DNA of 64,000 nucleotides from Leptobrachium leishanense (GCA_009667805.1 CM019063.1:191700661-191764660), one strand, 5' to 3'. Positions 21,237-33,719 are shown, counted from the stretch's first letter. Made by a program: numbers and translations. Notes: generated by a model from the sequence alone, not told the origin.

Positions 21237-21648
21237 CAGGGTGCACTGGCACCTTGCCAGCCTCAGGGCGCACTGGCACCTTGACAGCCTCAGGGCGCAC
21301 TGGCACCTTACCAGCCTCAGGACGCACTGGCACCTTACCAGCCTCAGGGCGCACTGGCATCAATGGGCAGGCATTGATTCTATGCATCGGGGAACTGCAG
21401 TAAAAACAGAGCTTAACTAACCTACGTCTCTCTTTTTCTGACATGGGAGGTTCCCCAGAGACTCTGCTGGGAGGAACCGCATAATTAAGCACACGGAGAG
21501 ACAGCATTAACCTCTTCAGCTCCGTGAGCAAATCAACAACAATCTGAAGCACAGAATTTAACACAGTAAGCTCACCTGCAGGCATGAATGGACGGTTTGT
21601 AATGTAACGGTTGGCCCCTGCTTGGGCCATCATGGTGGTTAGGAACAA
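20977..21648 (-). CDS. Gag-like zinc-knuckle protein of LTR element
   Basis: Gag proteins package element RNA. This frame has one CCHC knuckle, CFYCSSPMHRINAC (C-x2-C-x4-H-x4-C, near 21400). A helical leucine-rich stretch (LLTELKRLMLSL) lies upstream, and a 9-residue repeat (VPVRPEAGK and variants, about seven copies) lies downstream. Its ATG (MMAQAGANRY, about 21639) lies inside the 5' LTR, so the message would start translation within the LTR and read across the LTR border. The capsid-like domain is too short to recognise. It ends 20977 in a frame shifted relative to the 641-codon ORF. A frameshift joining the two is likely. Confidence 0.55.
   Translation of the reverse strand: MFLTTMMAQAGANRYITNRPFMPAGELTVLNSVLQIVVDLLTELKRLMLSLRVLNYAVPPSRVSGEPPMSEKERRRLVKLCFYCSSPMHRINACPLMPVRPEAGKVPVRPEAGKVPVRPEAVKVPVRPEAGKVPVHPDAGKVQVCPEAGKVSVCPEAATRSTLPTSHSQATKARPCIGSDGAMPRSGSDGNRPRYESHVIRPPVPSRPRRTLFYGNQARGEGN
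21165..21362 (-). repeat. 27-bp minisatellite inside gag-like ORF
   Basis: About seven copies of a 27-bp unit (cctcagggcgcactggcacc core). The period keeps the frame and encodes the 9-residue repeat. Confidence 0.85.
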
Positions 21649-21717
21649 GGAGTGTAGCCCTTAAGGCAGGTGAGCTACTGACTGGACACTGGACAGATTA
21701 ATAAAACAGACTTGTTT

Positions 21718-23802
21718 GGGGGGGCGTGGCCAGCTGCAGAAGGGAGAGGTCGCATGCTGCCAGAGCTCCGCAGCGATCTCTTCTCCCCGGGCATATTTCT
21801 GTTTATTTTTAACTGCTGAGTGCCCTCACCTGAGGATCCTGGGCGGCTGGCCAACGGGAGTGCATTGACCGGAGCCGTTTCCCCCCCCCTCCGGTCCGGA
21901 GACCTGCCTGCTGGACGCCTTCTCCGGCTGGAGAGTGCAGACGGCGGCCATTTTGCGGCCTGTTTCTCGGCCCCCTCTGACTCCCAGCTTCATTACCTCA
22001 CCAGCCCTGACTCTGTTGGGGACTCTGTCGACAGCCGTGGGGACGGAAGGCCCACGACTCCCGGCTGTACTAGATGCCATAATACTGCTGCTGGGGGACG
22101 ATGAGGGTCCACTGACGCAGGGCGATATGCGCCGCATCATGGCCGTGCTGTGCTCCGGCCGGGACGCTGATGACTCGGGCGGTGGCGTTTCCGGGGATGG
22201 AGAGCCTGAAGTGGTGCAACACAGCGATGAGCTGTCTGGGAGTGTGGAGACCGAGGAGCTGCGGCAACTGGACGCGATGGTGGTACCGGCTCGCAAGACC
22301 CTGCAGCCCGTTTCCCAGATGGGTGAGCTGTCCCCGCGTTGTGTTTTTGTGGCAGGTGCGTCCCGAGGCTCATCTGCTCGGACGGAGATGGCGGCTGCGC
22401 TGGAGGCACCCACTAGCTTCAACTGGGGTCTGAAGTCTGGGAGGATGATGCCGCCTGGTCCCTTTCTGCTGACCCTCGCTCTGATGGCGCCTGCGGCCTT
22501 ACCCTGCGACATTGGAGTTCACTGTGGAGAGGCAGGTACTGGCCTCCTCGACCTGTCTGCCTCGGATTTCACTGACGGACCTCGCCTGCTCTGCCTCACC
22601 CTGACTGCCCCACGCCTGCTGTCGTTCCGGGACACTGACCGACCAGTCGTGTTTTATTTTGCCGTGCCTTTGCCTGCTACTGGGACGGGAATGTTCGGCT
22701 TCTTCCCACCTGCGATGTCAATGCCACCTTTTCGAGACACTGGCTGAAAGTATACCTGCAGACTCCCCCGTATGATCTCTACACTGGTTGATGACCCCCT
22801 CGCTTACGTTCTGGACGTTTTTCTGCGACACTTATTGAAGACGTTTTATTAGACAGTTTTTCTGAGTTGTTCTCTCCCCTCCCCCACTTAATTCAGAGAC
22901 GCTCCAGACGTTATTTTCTTTCTTTTTTCCCGATGACATTCCCCGGCTGGGGACATATATGAGACTTTCTGGTTTTATTATCTGAAGTATTTTTGAGGTC
23001 TTTTGTTATAACCCTCTCCCATTTTTGTTTGTTTTTTATTTTCCATGATGACTTATGATGGTTACAAGCTGACTTTTTGTTTTTTATTTTCCATGATGAC
23101 TTATGCTGGTTACAAGCTGACTTTTTTATTTTTTTTATTTTCCATGATGACTTATGCTGGTTACAAGCTGACTTACTTACTTTCATTTTTCATACAGATT
23201 TGTTCGTTATTTAGCACAGTGTTTTTGATTTGTCTCCTAGATGAGCATATCACCTTGATGACTCCAACCCCCCCGTTTTTCATCCCTTTCCCTTTGTTTT
23301 TACACGCCATCTTGTGCTGCGGACTCCCCTCCCCCCCCCTTTCTCTCTCTCTCTCTCTCCTTTTTTTTATTTTTTTTATTTTTTTTATTTAACTTTTATT
23401 TTATTTTATTACTTTTTCTTTTGGCGTTTGGGGCAACTCGGGGTGTGCCATTGTGGTGGCCACCATGGCTCTGCCCACCATACCTGGCCCCCGAGTACCC
23501 CGGCCTTGTGACCTGCACATTTCCATGTCCTCCTACTTTAGGAGAGAGCCAGGAAAGTCACATTCATGGCCTTTGCCGCCCCCCCAATTTTTTATTTTTT
23601 ATTTTTTTTCTCTTCCCTTTTTTCTTTTTCCCCCCTGGAGCACTTTTTGGCATGTCCCCCTGACCACTTTCCTTTTTGAATATTGTTTTATCACTTGCTG
23701 CATACCTGTATGTTGATCCTGTGTTATTGCTTTCATTTATTTTACCTAGCTGATTGTACTGCTGACTTTCTTTTAAAATAAAAATTTTGAATATAAAAAA
23801 AA
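21718..23802 (+). mobile_element. L1-like non-autonomous retroelement, copy A
   Basis: Begins ggggggcgtggcc and ends aaaataaaaattttgaatat plus a poly-A tail (to about 23807). Flanked by direct repeats of cagacttgttt with leading A's (21703-21717; about 23803-23817), the mark of target-primed reverse transcription. It has no reverse transcriptase but carries one conserved ORF. Pyrimidine-rich 3' sequence (23270-23650) surrounds a ggtggccaccatggctctgc block shared almost exactly with copy C. Copies B and C lie at 39364-41550 and 44947-46890. Confidence 0.85.
21935..22747 (+). CDS. Conserved ORF of L1-like non-autonomous family, copy A
   Basis: I do not recognise the protein. The frame is open for about 270 codons. 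In copy B the aligned first codon is ATG (MPLAAILWPVS); here it is GTG, so this copy probably has lost its start. Shared blocks with copy B are EGPR.PAVLDA, LLGDDE.P.T.GDMRRI and AVL..GR. The C-terminus PFRDTG is shared by all three copies. Composition is Pro/Gly/Leu-rich, with no zinc finger or coiled coil that I can see. It is unlike the LINE ORF1 at 2675-3551. It could be an element-specific RNA-binding or accessory protein, but that is speculation. Confidence 0.5.
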   Translation: MQTAAILRPVSRPPLTPSFITSPALTLLGTLSTAVGTEGPRLPAVLDAIILLLGDDEGPLTQGDMRRIMAVLCSGRDADDSGGGVSGDGEPEVVQHSDELSGSVETEELRQLDAMVVPARKTLQPVSQMGELSPRCVFVAGASRGSSARTEMAAALEAPTSFNWGLKSGRMMPPGPFLLTLALMAPAALPCDIGVHCGEAGTGLLDLSASDFTDGPRLLCLTLTAPRLLSFRDTDRPVVFYFAVPLPATGTGMFGFFPPAMSMPPFRDTG

Positions 23803-24630
23803 AAAAACAGACTTGTTTCTCCAAAAGCAAGGAGCACAAAAGTAGGACTGAATTGCCACTAAGCTCCGAAGGTTTCAAGAGCGACAGATAACCCAGGACA
23901 CTCTCAGAAACACCAACGATGTAAGACAGTAGATGAATTATGTAGGCTGCAGGGCAGTCAACAAACTCATAGACTTGGCGAAACAGGACCTGAACTGAAC
24001 TCCACTTCAGGACGATACAGGAAACAGACAGTGACTCATGGAACAGGAGGGTCAGGAGAAAACTAAAGGGATCCCTATGCTGGGAAAACTTCTAAGAAAA
24101 CCCTCACAAAGAATAAACAGATCAATATGAATAAGAAGGGCAAGGGATTAACAAGACAGACAAAACATCCTGCAATGAAGAGGTCCTTTTAATGGCCTCG
24201 GAGACTATACTAAACTAAGACAGACAAGGTACAGAAAACATGAAACATATATGAATGGTCAGGCAGGGAAGGTTGGCAACAGATCAGCAGCATACAGAGT
24301 ACGAGTAGTAAGCAGAAAAGGATCATCAGGAAACACAGCGGAGGACAAAACCAGAATGCACTAGAACAAGAATGCTTTGCAGCAACACAGGAAACTAACA
24401 GGTCACAACCACCAAACTCCACAAACAGTCAATGAGGCTCTGAGCTGCTGGGATATTTATAGGGAGTGGGTCTGTGTGATTGGGCCATGTGACCCCAGAC
24501 CAGGAGATCACATCAGAACCCCAGAACAGCCCCAAACAGCACGGCCAAACACACCACAGGGGAAAAACAGACATGAAGGCCCTTCACCACCAGGGGGCGC
24601 AGCCAAAACCAGGGAAAATGTAACAGGCCA

Positions 24631-24970
24631 GCCTCCAGGCTCAGGCGAGCCCCTGCTGACCCATTTGTGGGATTAGTGTTTTACACTAGAACTACCATTG
24701 GGGCAATCTGGCAACTGTATGCTTTACTAGCACAAGACAACTTCCATAAACCATGCCACTATAGGGCCATCAGAAGCAAGATTTTGGGTGCCCCTTTGAC
24801 CCAGAAGACTGAGATGTTGTCTTAGACAAAATATCAGATTTATAATAAGGCATAGTAGACATGGTAACCACAGACCCCCTCAACAGAAGAGAGCCTGACA
24901 TCAGGCCCACACTGGCAATCATGCACACCAGGTGAACATTGGCCTGAATGGTAAGTCGGCCAGCTACTAC
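24631..24970. other. Unassigned spacer
   Basis: The first about 50 bp continue the foldback relic. The rest has no gene or repeat that I recognise. The last five bases (24966-24970, actac) are the target duplication of the next solo LTR. Confidence 0.4.
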
Positions 24971-25954
24971 TGTCCGGGGAACTACGTGTGCACCTTGCGG
25001 TCGTGATCCCAATATGCAGTGATGCATGAGATAGACAGGTTACAGGGCTAATCAAGATGCTTTATTTAAATGAAAAGCAAACAGAGCTGGAGTAAATAAA
25101 CAGGAGAACTGACTCAAAAGGTAGGGAGGAAAAGAGGGAGAGGCAGGTAATGAACTTAGAGAGGAGACACATGAAAAGGGGCTGAACTTAGATTAATGGG
25201 AGAAGAGGTTGGGAACTAGATACTACACAGAGCTGAAAACAGGGGGAAGCAAGGAGCACAATAATAAACAGATGAAAGGATTAAGAAACACAGGATGAAT
25301 AAGAAACACAGGAGAGAACTGGCTACGCACAGAATAGGGCAGACACTGGATAGATAATTTTAACAGATAATACTGACAGAGGAATGAAGCAGAATAACTA
25401 GGAACTAAACTAAAGTCCGTGGCAAAGGTATCCAGATAGATGGCAGACAATATTGAGGTCGTGGGAGGTAGCAGGCAGAAGAGTAGTCAAAATGTCCAAG
25501 CAAAAGGGTCTGGTAAACATGTAATCCAGCAGATGGGGAGCAACAGATATACTGTAGGTAACGGTAGTTATGGCAGAAGGAGTCCAGATATGGTTGTCGG
25601 TAGGGATGCCAGATGGGTTCACGGTAGGGATGCCAGGTGGGTTCACGGTAGGGTAGCAGATCGGTTCTTGGCGAAGTAGCAAATAAGGATTGATAGGGTA
25701 GCCGGATAGGTATGCGGTAGGATCAGGGAACTTTACAGGAAAGAGGTTAGCTAAGTTGCACAGTTCAGACTTCAATGAGGAAGCTTGGAGTGAAGGGCAT
25801 AGCTTCCTCATATGCACGTCTCATTAACGTCAGATCAGATGAACCTGAGGTTTCCAGAAGTGCATACAGTTTACAGGCTAGTCCACAGGAACCTGCATCA
25901 AACGTGTGCAGCGCTTAAAGGACTGCCGGGGGTTAGAACATGTGGTTCCTGACA
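24971..25954 (-). mobile_element. Solo LTR (984 bp)
   Basis: Begins tgtccgggg and ends ggttcctgaca, flanked by actac on both sides (24966-24970, 25955-25959). A minus-strand AATAAA (plus tttatt near 25064) gives the orientation. A 24-bp repeat (ggtagggatgccaggtgggttcac type, about three copies, 25590-25665) lies inside. No internal coding sequence remains, which is the usual result of LTR-LTR recombination. Confidence 0.85.
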
Positions 25955-25959
25955 ACTAC

Positions 25960-26284
25960 ACTGTAAAGTTTATAAAACCTTTCTATAATATTCCTTTATA
26001 AAATATAATATAATATTCCTTTATAAAACTCAAGGAAAGCAATCATCTTCTAAATTTTCACAGTGTGTCTGCAGTACATCACAAAACTGTAGATTTGGCT
26101 ATTATATACTGTAGGTGCATACTGTCCCAGATTTCTGGAAAGTATCTTGTAGGCTAATTGATCTGGTGGTATATAGTACATACTGAGCCCTGACCCTTCC
26201 CATTCTGGGGCCATCATTGTACAGTTCCGAGTAAGCACTCACAGAGTTTGCTTGGGCTCTGACTTCACAGTGAGGCAGCTTACA
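25960..26284. other. Unassigned AT-rich sequence
   Basis: Short repeated ataatattcctttataaaa words at 25985-26030. No gene or element end recognised. Confidence 0.4.
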
Positions 26285-26286
26285 TA

Positions 26287-27892
<1,606 letters not shown>

Positions 27893-27894
27893 TA

Positions 27895-28413
27895 TCTCCC
27901 CATTAAAGACAGCTGTGAGTCACACTGAATTACAGCATCTAGCAGCAACTAGGTTTTGTTATTTATTTTGCATAAAGCATAAACTGTTTGCGCCTGCAGT
28001 TTCCTTTTAATTTTAAATGACTTCAAGTAAGAATCAGATAAGTATAGATTAGATTTCTTTCATGTGTGTTTTTCCCTGCTGCATTACTAAGGAAAAGTAA
28101 AGTTGCGTGGGAACGATACAAATACCTACAAACTGAGAATAATTGGGTGGGACTGAGAAATTCCCAGTTGTCATTTGGTAGTTATTAAACTCTGTGCTTA
28201 ACCCCAAATGTGCTGTACACAGCAGTGTATTTAGATTTCGTGCTGCCCTAGGTACTACAAAAAACACTTCTGCGTCACCCCTCCATATTGAATAAATATG
28301 AATGTGTACATATACTCATGGCTTAATTTGTGGGGAATCCTGGAGGAACATGATCTGGGACTTCTTGGATTTTGCCTGTGTTCCGGGACCTAGTTAGGTG
28401 CTTGATGTGCCTA
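27895..28413. other. Unassigned sequence with MITE-like fragment
   Basis: At 28224-28256 gtgtatttagatttcgtgctgccctagg matches the end of the CAGTGGTG element at 50779. The remainder has no recognisable gene. Confidence 0.4.
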
Positions 28414-28491
28414 GAGGGGTGTCAGCTATACCCTCCTGACGAGGCCTAATAACTAGGCCGAAACAATCGTCGGGGGTTTGCTGCACCTCTC
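28414..28491 (+). ncRNA. Hammerhead ribozyme, type I with minimal helix III
   Basis: Core CTGACGA at 28436-28442, helix II GGCC/GGCC with a 9-base loop (28443-28459), GAAA at 28460-28463. Helix III has only two pairs (AC with GT) closed by aatc, ending GTC, so cleavage is predicted after 28471. Helix I has a 6-pair inner stem (accctc with gggggt), an internal loop, and an 8-pair outer stem (gaggggtg 28414-28421 with cacctctc 28484-28491, one G-T pair). A two-pair helix III is characteristic of hammerheads in Penelope elements and amphibian short repeats. The carrier element is not recognised. Confidence 0.87.
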
Positions 28492-29012
28492 GTGCAGAGA
28501 TTACGTCCTTGGCAATCAGTACTGGCCACCCTTTCTGGGTGAGAGCAGGCTGATTTGCATATGGAGCCTTCATCCCTGTAATGGCACAAGCAAGCTAAAA
28601 CCTTGTGAGACCTGAGCGGGCCCCACCGTAGAGCAGGCCACAGTGCTGGTGCTCATTCTCAGGACCCTCACAAACCCCCTTTCCTGCCTATTTAGGTGGA
28701 TCCTAAACATCATGTGGTATAAAACCAATAATATTAATCTTAAATTATTGCCATAACATTTATATTATAAATGATTAGAAAGTGGCATTTAAGTATTTTG
28801 ACAATCTGGTCTGGTAACCTGGCTGGTTACCTTTGTCACTTTGCTTCCCTCGCTTCTGGAATATCACAGTGTATCATTATAGCCCCATTAAACCAATAAC
28901 TATACGAGACTAGCATCTGGTGAATAGCATAACTTTTCTATTGCAGAACAGACAACACAGGGTCAGACAATAGCATAATCCCAATAATTAAATCAATACC
29001 CACCCCAGACAG
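28492..29012. other. Unassigned sequence after ribozyme
   Basis: No gene or terminus recognised. It may be the 3' body of the ribozyme-bearing repeat. The following bases 29013-29020 are the hAT-2 target duplication. Confidence 0.3.
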
Positions 29013-29020
29013 CCCAGCAC
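29013..29020. repeat. hAT-2 target-site duplication, left
   Basis: CCCAGCAC, repeated exactly at 50578-50585. Confidence 0.93.
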
Positions 29021-29199
29021 TAGGGATGAGCGGTTCGGGTTCAGACGGTGCGGGGTTCGACCCGAACTTAGCCTGTTCGAGTAGATCGCGAACACCGAAC
29101 ATTTCCGGGTGTTCGCCACATGTTCGACCACAATGGACCACAATGCATTTTCCCACTGGCCTGAAGCTCGTAATTGGCTACAGCCTTGCACCTGACCAC

Positions 29200-29313
29200 A
29201 GGTCTGGTGCAAGACTGGTTCAACACTATGCCAATCACCGCTCAGAGTCCTGATTGGGCAAATTTTGCCCAATCATGGGCTCACAGAGCTAAGTCCCGCA
29301 GCACACTATATAA
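29200..29313 (+). promoter_or_regulatory. Candidate hAT-2 promoter
   Basis: TATATAA at 29307-29313 with the same upstream CCAAT inverted repeat (gattgggcaa/ttgcccaatc, about 29250-29275) as hAT-1. Confidence 0.55.
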
Positions 29314-29439
29314 CGTTTCCACGCGCCGATTCTGCACTCATTTCAGAGGAGATTTCAAAGGAGATAGTTGTGTCTTGTTACTGCCGGTCTGCCACGCTAC
29401 TGGGGGGGGGGGGTCTGGGTGGGTCTAATTTCTACCAGA

Positions 29440-30300
29440 AAAAAGTTTTTTGGGGGTTTACAACTTTCTTTAAAACATTTGTGAATTGAGGTGATCTTCT
29501 GGGTCTTATCACTGTGCCAGCAAGTCTTTTTGGGTCTCACTTCTACCAAATATCAGGGAATTTATGTGATGTGTGTCTTGTTACTGTGCCAGCAAGTTTT
29601 TTTGGGGTTTACAACTTTCTTTAAAACATTTGTGAATTGAGGTGATCTTCTGGGTCTTGTGACTGTGCCAGCAAATCTTTTTGGGGCTCACTAATTTCTT
29701 TAAAACATTTGTGAATTGAGGTGATCTGTGTATTGTCACACAGCCAGTACCACGCAGTATTTTGGGGGTCACAAATTTCTACAAAACATTTGGGAATTGA
29801 GGTGATCTGTGTCTTGTCACTGCCAGCAAGTATTTTGGGGGTCACAAATTTCTAAAAAACATTTGGGAATTGAGGTGATCTGTGTCTCGTCACACATCCA
29901 GTACCACGCTGTATTTTGGGGCTCACTAATTTATTTAAAACATTTGTGAATTAAGGTGATCTGTGTCTCGTCACACATCCAGCACCACGCTGTATTTTGG
30001 GGCTCACTAATTTATTTAAAACATTTGTGAATTAAGGTGATCTGTGTCTCGTCACACATCCAGCACCACGCAGTATTTTGGGGCTCACTCATTTCTACAA
30101 AACATTTGTGAATTGAGGTGATCTTCTGTGTCTTGTCACACAGCCAGCAAGTTTTTTTGGGGCTCACTAATTTCTTTAAAACATTTGTGAATTGAGGTGA
30201 TCTGTGTCTCGTCACACATCCAGTACCACGCTGTATTTTGGGGCTCACTAATTTCTTCAAAACATTTGTGAATTGAGGTGATCTGAGTCTCGTCACTGGC
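29440..30300 (+). repeat. 72-81-bp tandem array of hAT-2
   Basis: About ten units containing aaaacatttgtgaattgagg and a tattttggggctcac block. Related to the 73-bp array of hAT-1 but more varied and with one third as many copies. Confidence 0.88.
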
Positions 30301-30404
30301 TGCCAGCTATCAGTGTGTCTCACTGAGTTATACCAGAGTTCTTTAAATCTTTATACCAGAGTTGAATCAGAGTTCTGTATATATTAATCTATAAATCACT
30401 CACC

Positions 30405-33008
30405 ATGTCTGAAAAGAACAAAAAGGACAGGCAGCCGCTCCCAGCCACAGATAAGAGGGCAAGCAGCCCCTGTGTCGGGAGGCTGTGTCTCTGGTCGTGG
30501 TGGACGTGGTGCATCCTCTGCAGGGGCACGCTTTTCCTTTCTAACTGGTGCTGGCCGTCTTAAGCAGCAGCAACATACAGAGGACTTGGTGGATTGGCTA
30601 ACCAGGCCATCCTCATCCTCCGAGTCCTCTGCCAGCCAGGCTTCTAGTGCTTTACAGTCCAACTCAGCTGCCAAAGCATCTAATGCAGCCTCCATGTCCA
30701 CAGCTACTCCTGCCGTAGCCTCGCTATCACACACGGAGGAGTCAGCTGAATTGTTTGACTACAATGAGAGTGACATGCTGCTTGAGGATGCGCAGCAAGT
30801 ACAGTGCTCTGATTCAATCTCTGAGGTTGAGCAAGGGAGTATAATCAACCTAGAGGAAGGGGGTGCCAGTGATGACACACAAATAACTGGCACTCATGTT
30901 GCCCCAGCAGCTGCAGCATACTGCCAAGTTGGCTCCAGTGACGAGGAGATAGGGGGTGAAGATGACATTGATGATGGGGTCACTGACTCCACCTGGGTGC
31001 CAGATCGAACTGAGGAATCAAGTGAGGAGGAGGGGGAGGAGGAGGCACAACATCCTCTGTGACCAACCGTAGCACTAGCCAGTCCAAGGCATCAGATGTC
31101 AGAGCTGCTCCGGTGCAGAGTGCTGTTGTCTCAAAGAACACATGCAGGAACTCTGCTGTCTGGGAGTTCTTTAAGAAATGTGCAGCAGACCCCACCGTTG
31201 CTATTTGTAATCTATGTCAGATGAGGCTGAAGCGTGGGATAAACACCGGACACTTGGGTACCACGTGCTTGAGGCGACATATGAACAAGTGCCACACATC
31301 CTGTTGGCGCAAAACGTTGTGTAGGTCCTCCTCCTCCTCATCTGTCTCTACCCACACTGTATGTCCTGCCATGTCATTGCCTACAACCTCCACCGACAGG
31401 GATGATGCTACAGTAATGGATGTACCAGGTCCTTCCTCACAATGTGACATCATCCCAGTAGCTGAAGATTTACGCAGTCAGATTACGTTGCCGCAGCTGC
31501 TGCAGCGACAGAAAAAATATAGTCCCAACCATCCCCAAGCACAGCGTCTAAATGCCAGCTTAGCAAAATTACTCGCATTGCAGCTGCTGCCTTTCCAGCT
31601 GGTGGACTCTGCTCCCTTCCGTGAATTTGCTGAATGTGCTGTACCACAGTGGAAGGTTCCAAAACGCCATTACTTTTCATGCAAGGCCATTCCAGCACTA
31701 TACCAACACGTGGAAGACAATGTTATCCAGTCATTGGGAAAGGCAGTCAGCAGCAAGGTGCATGTGACTTTAGACACGTGGTCCAGCAAGCATGGACAGG
31801 GTCGTTACATTTCCTTCACGGCACACTGGGTAACTCTGAATGCAGCTGGGAGGGATCCAAGACGGGGCTCTGTGCTGGAGCTTGTTCATCCACCACGCCT
31901 CCAGAAAGCTGCGTATATGAGGTCTGTCTGCTACACCACCACCACCTCTTCCTCCTCCTCCTCCTTCTCTGTCTCTGGTGAAGTGGCAGTTAAACCGATG
32001 CCTGACAGGGTCTACGCAATGGCTCAAGCAAAATGATGCCATACTGTGCTTGAGCTGGTTTGTTTAGGGGACAGGAGCTACACCGGGTCAGAAATTTTGT
32101 CAGCTCTGCAGGGGCAGGTGCAGAGATGGTTAACACCACGCCAGCTTGAGCTGGGAATGATCGTCTGCGATAATGGCAGCAACCTTCTCTCTGCCCTACG
32201 CAAGGGTAAATTGACGCATGTACCATGCCTAGCACACGTCCTAAATCTGGTGGTACAGCGTTTCCTAACCAGGGACCCAGGGCTGCCAGAGCTTCTCATC
32301 CAGGCCAGAAAAGTCTGCAGCCACTTCAGACGATCATTCCCAGCAAGCATTCGCCTGGCAGAAATTCAAAGAGAATTCCACCTTCCCACAAACCGTCTGA
32401 TCTGTGACATGCCCACCAGGTGGAACTCGACATTAGCAATGCTGCAGCGTCTGCACAAGCAGCAGAGGGCCATCAACGAGTACCTGTGTGAGTATGGCAC
32501 AAGGACAGGTTCAGGTCAACTTGGTTTTTTTTTCCCCCCGCAGTGGCTGATGATCAAGGATGCATGCACTGTACTGTCACCATTTGAGGAGGCAACGAGG
32601 ATGGTGAGCAGGGACAGTGCATGCATCAGTGACACAATTCCTTTAGTGTTCCTGCTGGAGCACACTCTGCAGGGAATTATAGATGTGGCTCTAGAGGCAG
32701 AGCAGCAGGAGGAAGAGGAGGCCTTCCCTAGCTCTGAAGGCCCCAGTCTTTCCGCAGACAGCATTCCAGCGGGTCCCACTCAGATCAGACAGCAGGAGGA
32801 TGAGGAGGATTATTTAAGTAGTGGGGGCATTGAAGGTGGGGATTCCGCAAGGGAGGGTTTTGTTTGCCCAGAAACAGAAGGGCTTGTGCGTGGCTGGGAG
32901 GAGGAAGTGCACGATACGGTCATCCTCATTGACCAGGAAGACTCGGAAGCTATTGCCACCTGTCATGGAACGGACATAGGGGCTCTGACCAGCGAGCCCC
33001 AGAACTAA
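30405..33008 (+). pseudogene. hAT-2 transposase, N-terminal and core parts
   Basis: The ATG at 30405 matches hAT-1 6768. A frameshift follows within ten codons. The acidic Ser-rich region is open at 30472-31062. A 13-bp deletion relative to hAT-1 then shifts frame into the BED part (31059-32036), which is complete: CNLCQMRLKRG and HMNKCH supply two Cys and two His. HVTLDTWSSKHG and FTAHWVT follow. A stop at 32034 and a new frame (32046-33008) carry IVCDNGSNLL, CLAHVLNLVV and PTRWNST. The Gypsy insertion interrupts it at 32961. This copy is better preserved than hAT-1. Confidence 0.9.
32956..32960. repeat. Gypsy target duplication, left
   Basis: CCACC, repeated at 38587-38591. hAT-1 shows the unoccupied site (atgccacctccaacc, near 9320). 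Confidence 0.92.
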
Positions 33009-33669
33009 CAGCCTGGGACATTTCAAAGACCTTTTCCTTTATTTCAGACTCTTTCGGTTTTGCGTGTTGAAATGAACAGTTATACCTTTTCTAGATGTGG
33101 TTTTATTGGTGTGATGTATTACCATGTATCCTGTATTGTATGAGTGTGGATTCAGATGTGTAATTGTGTGATGCATTTAAAGGTAATATATTTCCCCCTT
33201 GGTTGCTAGGAGTGAAAGGCTGTGTTGAAATTCAATTGTATGCTAATTACAGTGTACATTAGCTCTGTGTGTGTGTGTAATCTGATGATGCAAGCATGCC
33301 ATTGTATGCAAATTGAGTTCCCATACAAGCCTGGGCATGTCTCCTTTGTGTGTGAGATGTTTAAATGCGTGTCCCATTTGAGTAAAAAGTCAGTTCAACT
33401 GCGTTTGACTTGAAGCATACAGCCCCGTTTGGTGTCGTCATTTCGTAGCTAAAATCACAGTGCAGGAGACACTCTGCGGTCTCCTAGCTCCCCACTACGC
33501 AGAACGGGTCAACTTAATTCGGCAGCACCATCTCGCCAAGTAACGCCAGGGTCATCTCAGGCCGCTCGAGACGCCGAGTGCCGTGACACTCGGTAGTCGG
33601 GCCTGACGCCATCAAGAGGGGGTCAGATTGGAGCACACCCGCAGACGGATAACACCCCATTCCGTCACA
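32961..33669 (+). repeat. 5' LTR of Gmr1-like element
   Basis: 709 bp, matching 37879-38586 with few substitutions. Confidence 0.93.
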
Positions 33670-33719
33670 CTGGTGGAAGCGGTGAGGATAGCTCTCTGCA
33701 CCCCCAGAAGACCCTCATC

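Larger units (their letters stand above)
18210..24625 (-). mobile_element. LTR retroelement without pol, carrying an unknown ORF
   Basis: Two LTRs (18210-19140, and 21603-24625 with an insertion) flank 2.46 kb of internal sequence. On the minus strand each LTR begins TGTTACATTTTCCC and ends CCGTTACA. A polypurine tract (GGAGGGGGTTA on the minus strand, plus 19141-19151) abuts the left LTR, so transcription runs right to left. The internal part codes for a zinc-knuckle protein and a long frame of unknown function, but I see no protease, reverse transcriptase, RNase H or integrase. It would therefore depend on another element for copying. Confidence 0.85.
21603..24625 (-). repeat. 5' LTR of pol-less element, interrupted by LINE-like copy A
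   Basis: The LTR parts are 21603-21717 and about 23808-24625. Together they match the 18210-19140 LTR. The split is due to copy A. Confidence 0.88.
17535..24690. mobile_element. hAT-like foldback relic, split by LTR element
   Basis: The left part begins with aaggatgcaccaaaatttcggcc, a word typical of a vertebrate hAT terminus. From 17640 the sequence folds back on itself: segments of 17640-17950 reappear inverted at 17962-18205 and, past the LTR element, at 24626-24660 (cctccaggctcagg against cctgagcctggagg). I cannot find the far terminal repeat, so the element class rests on one end only. Confidence 0.45.

Noticed and set aside
21826..22512. 228-codon minus-strand ORF opposite copy A ORF
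   Set aside because: GC-rich antisense shadow. The plus-strand frame is the one with homologous ends in copies B and C.
25440..25679. 79-codon ORF with repeated GRDARWVH peptide
   Set aside because: It is a 24-bp repeat inside a solo LTR, on the strand opposite to LTR transcription.
33268..33281. CTGATGA word in the Gypsy LTR as a possible hammerhead core
   Set aside because: No GAAA strand or pairing helices follow. The same word in the 3' LTR is equally without context.
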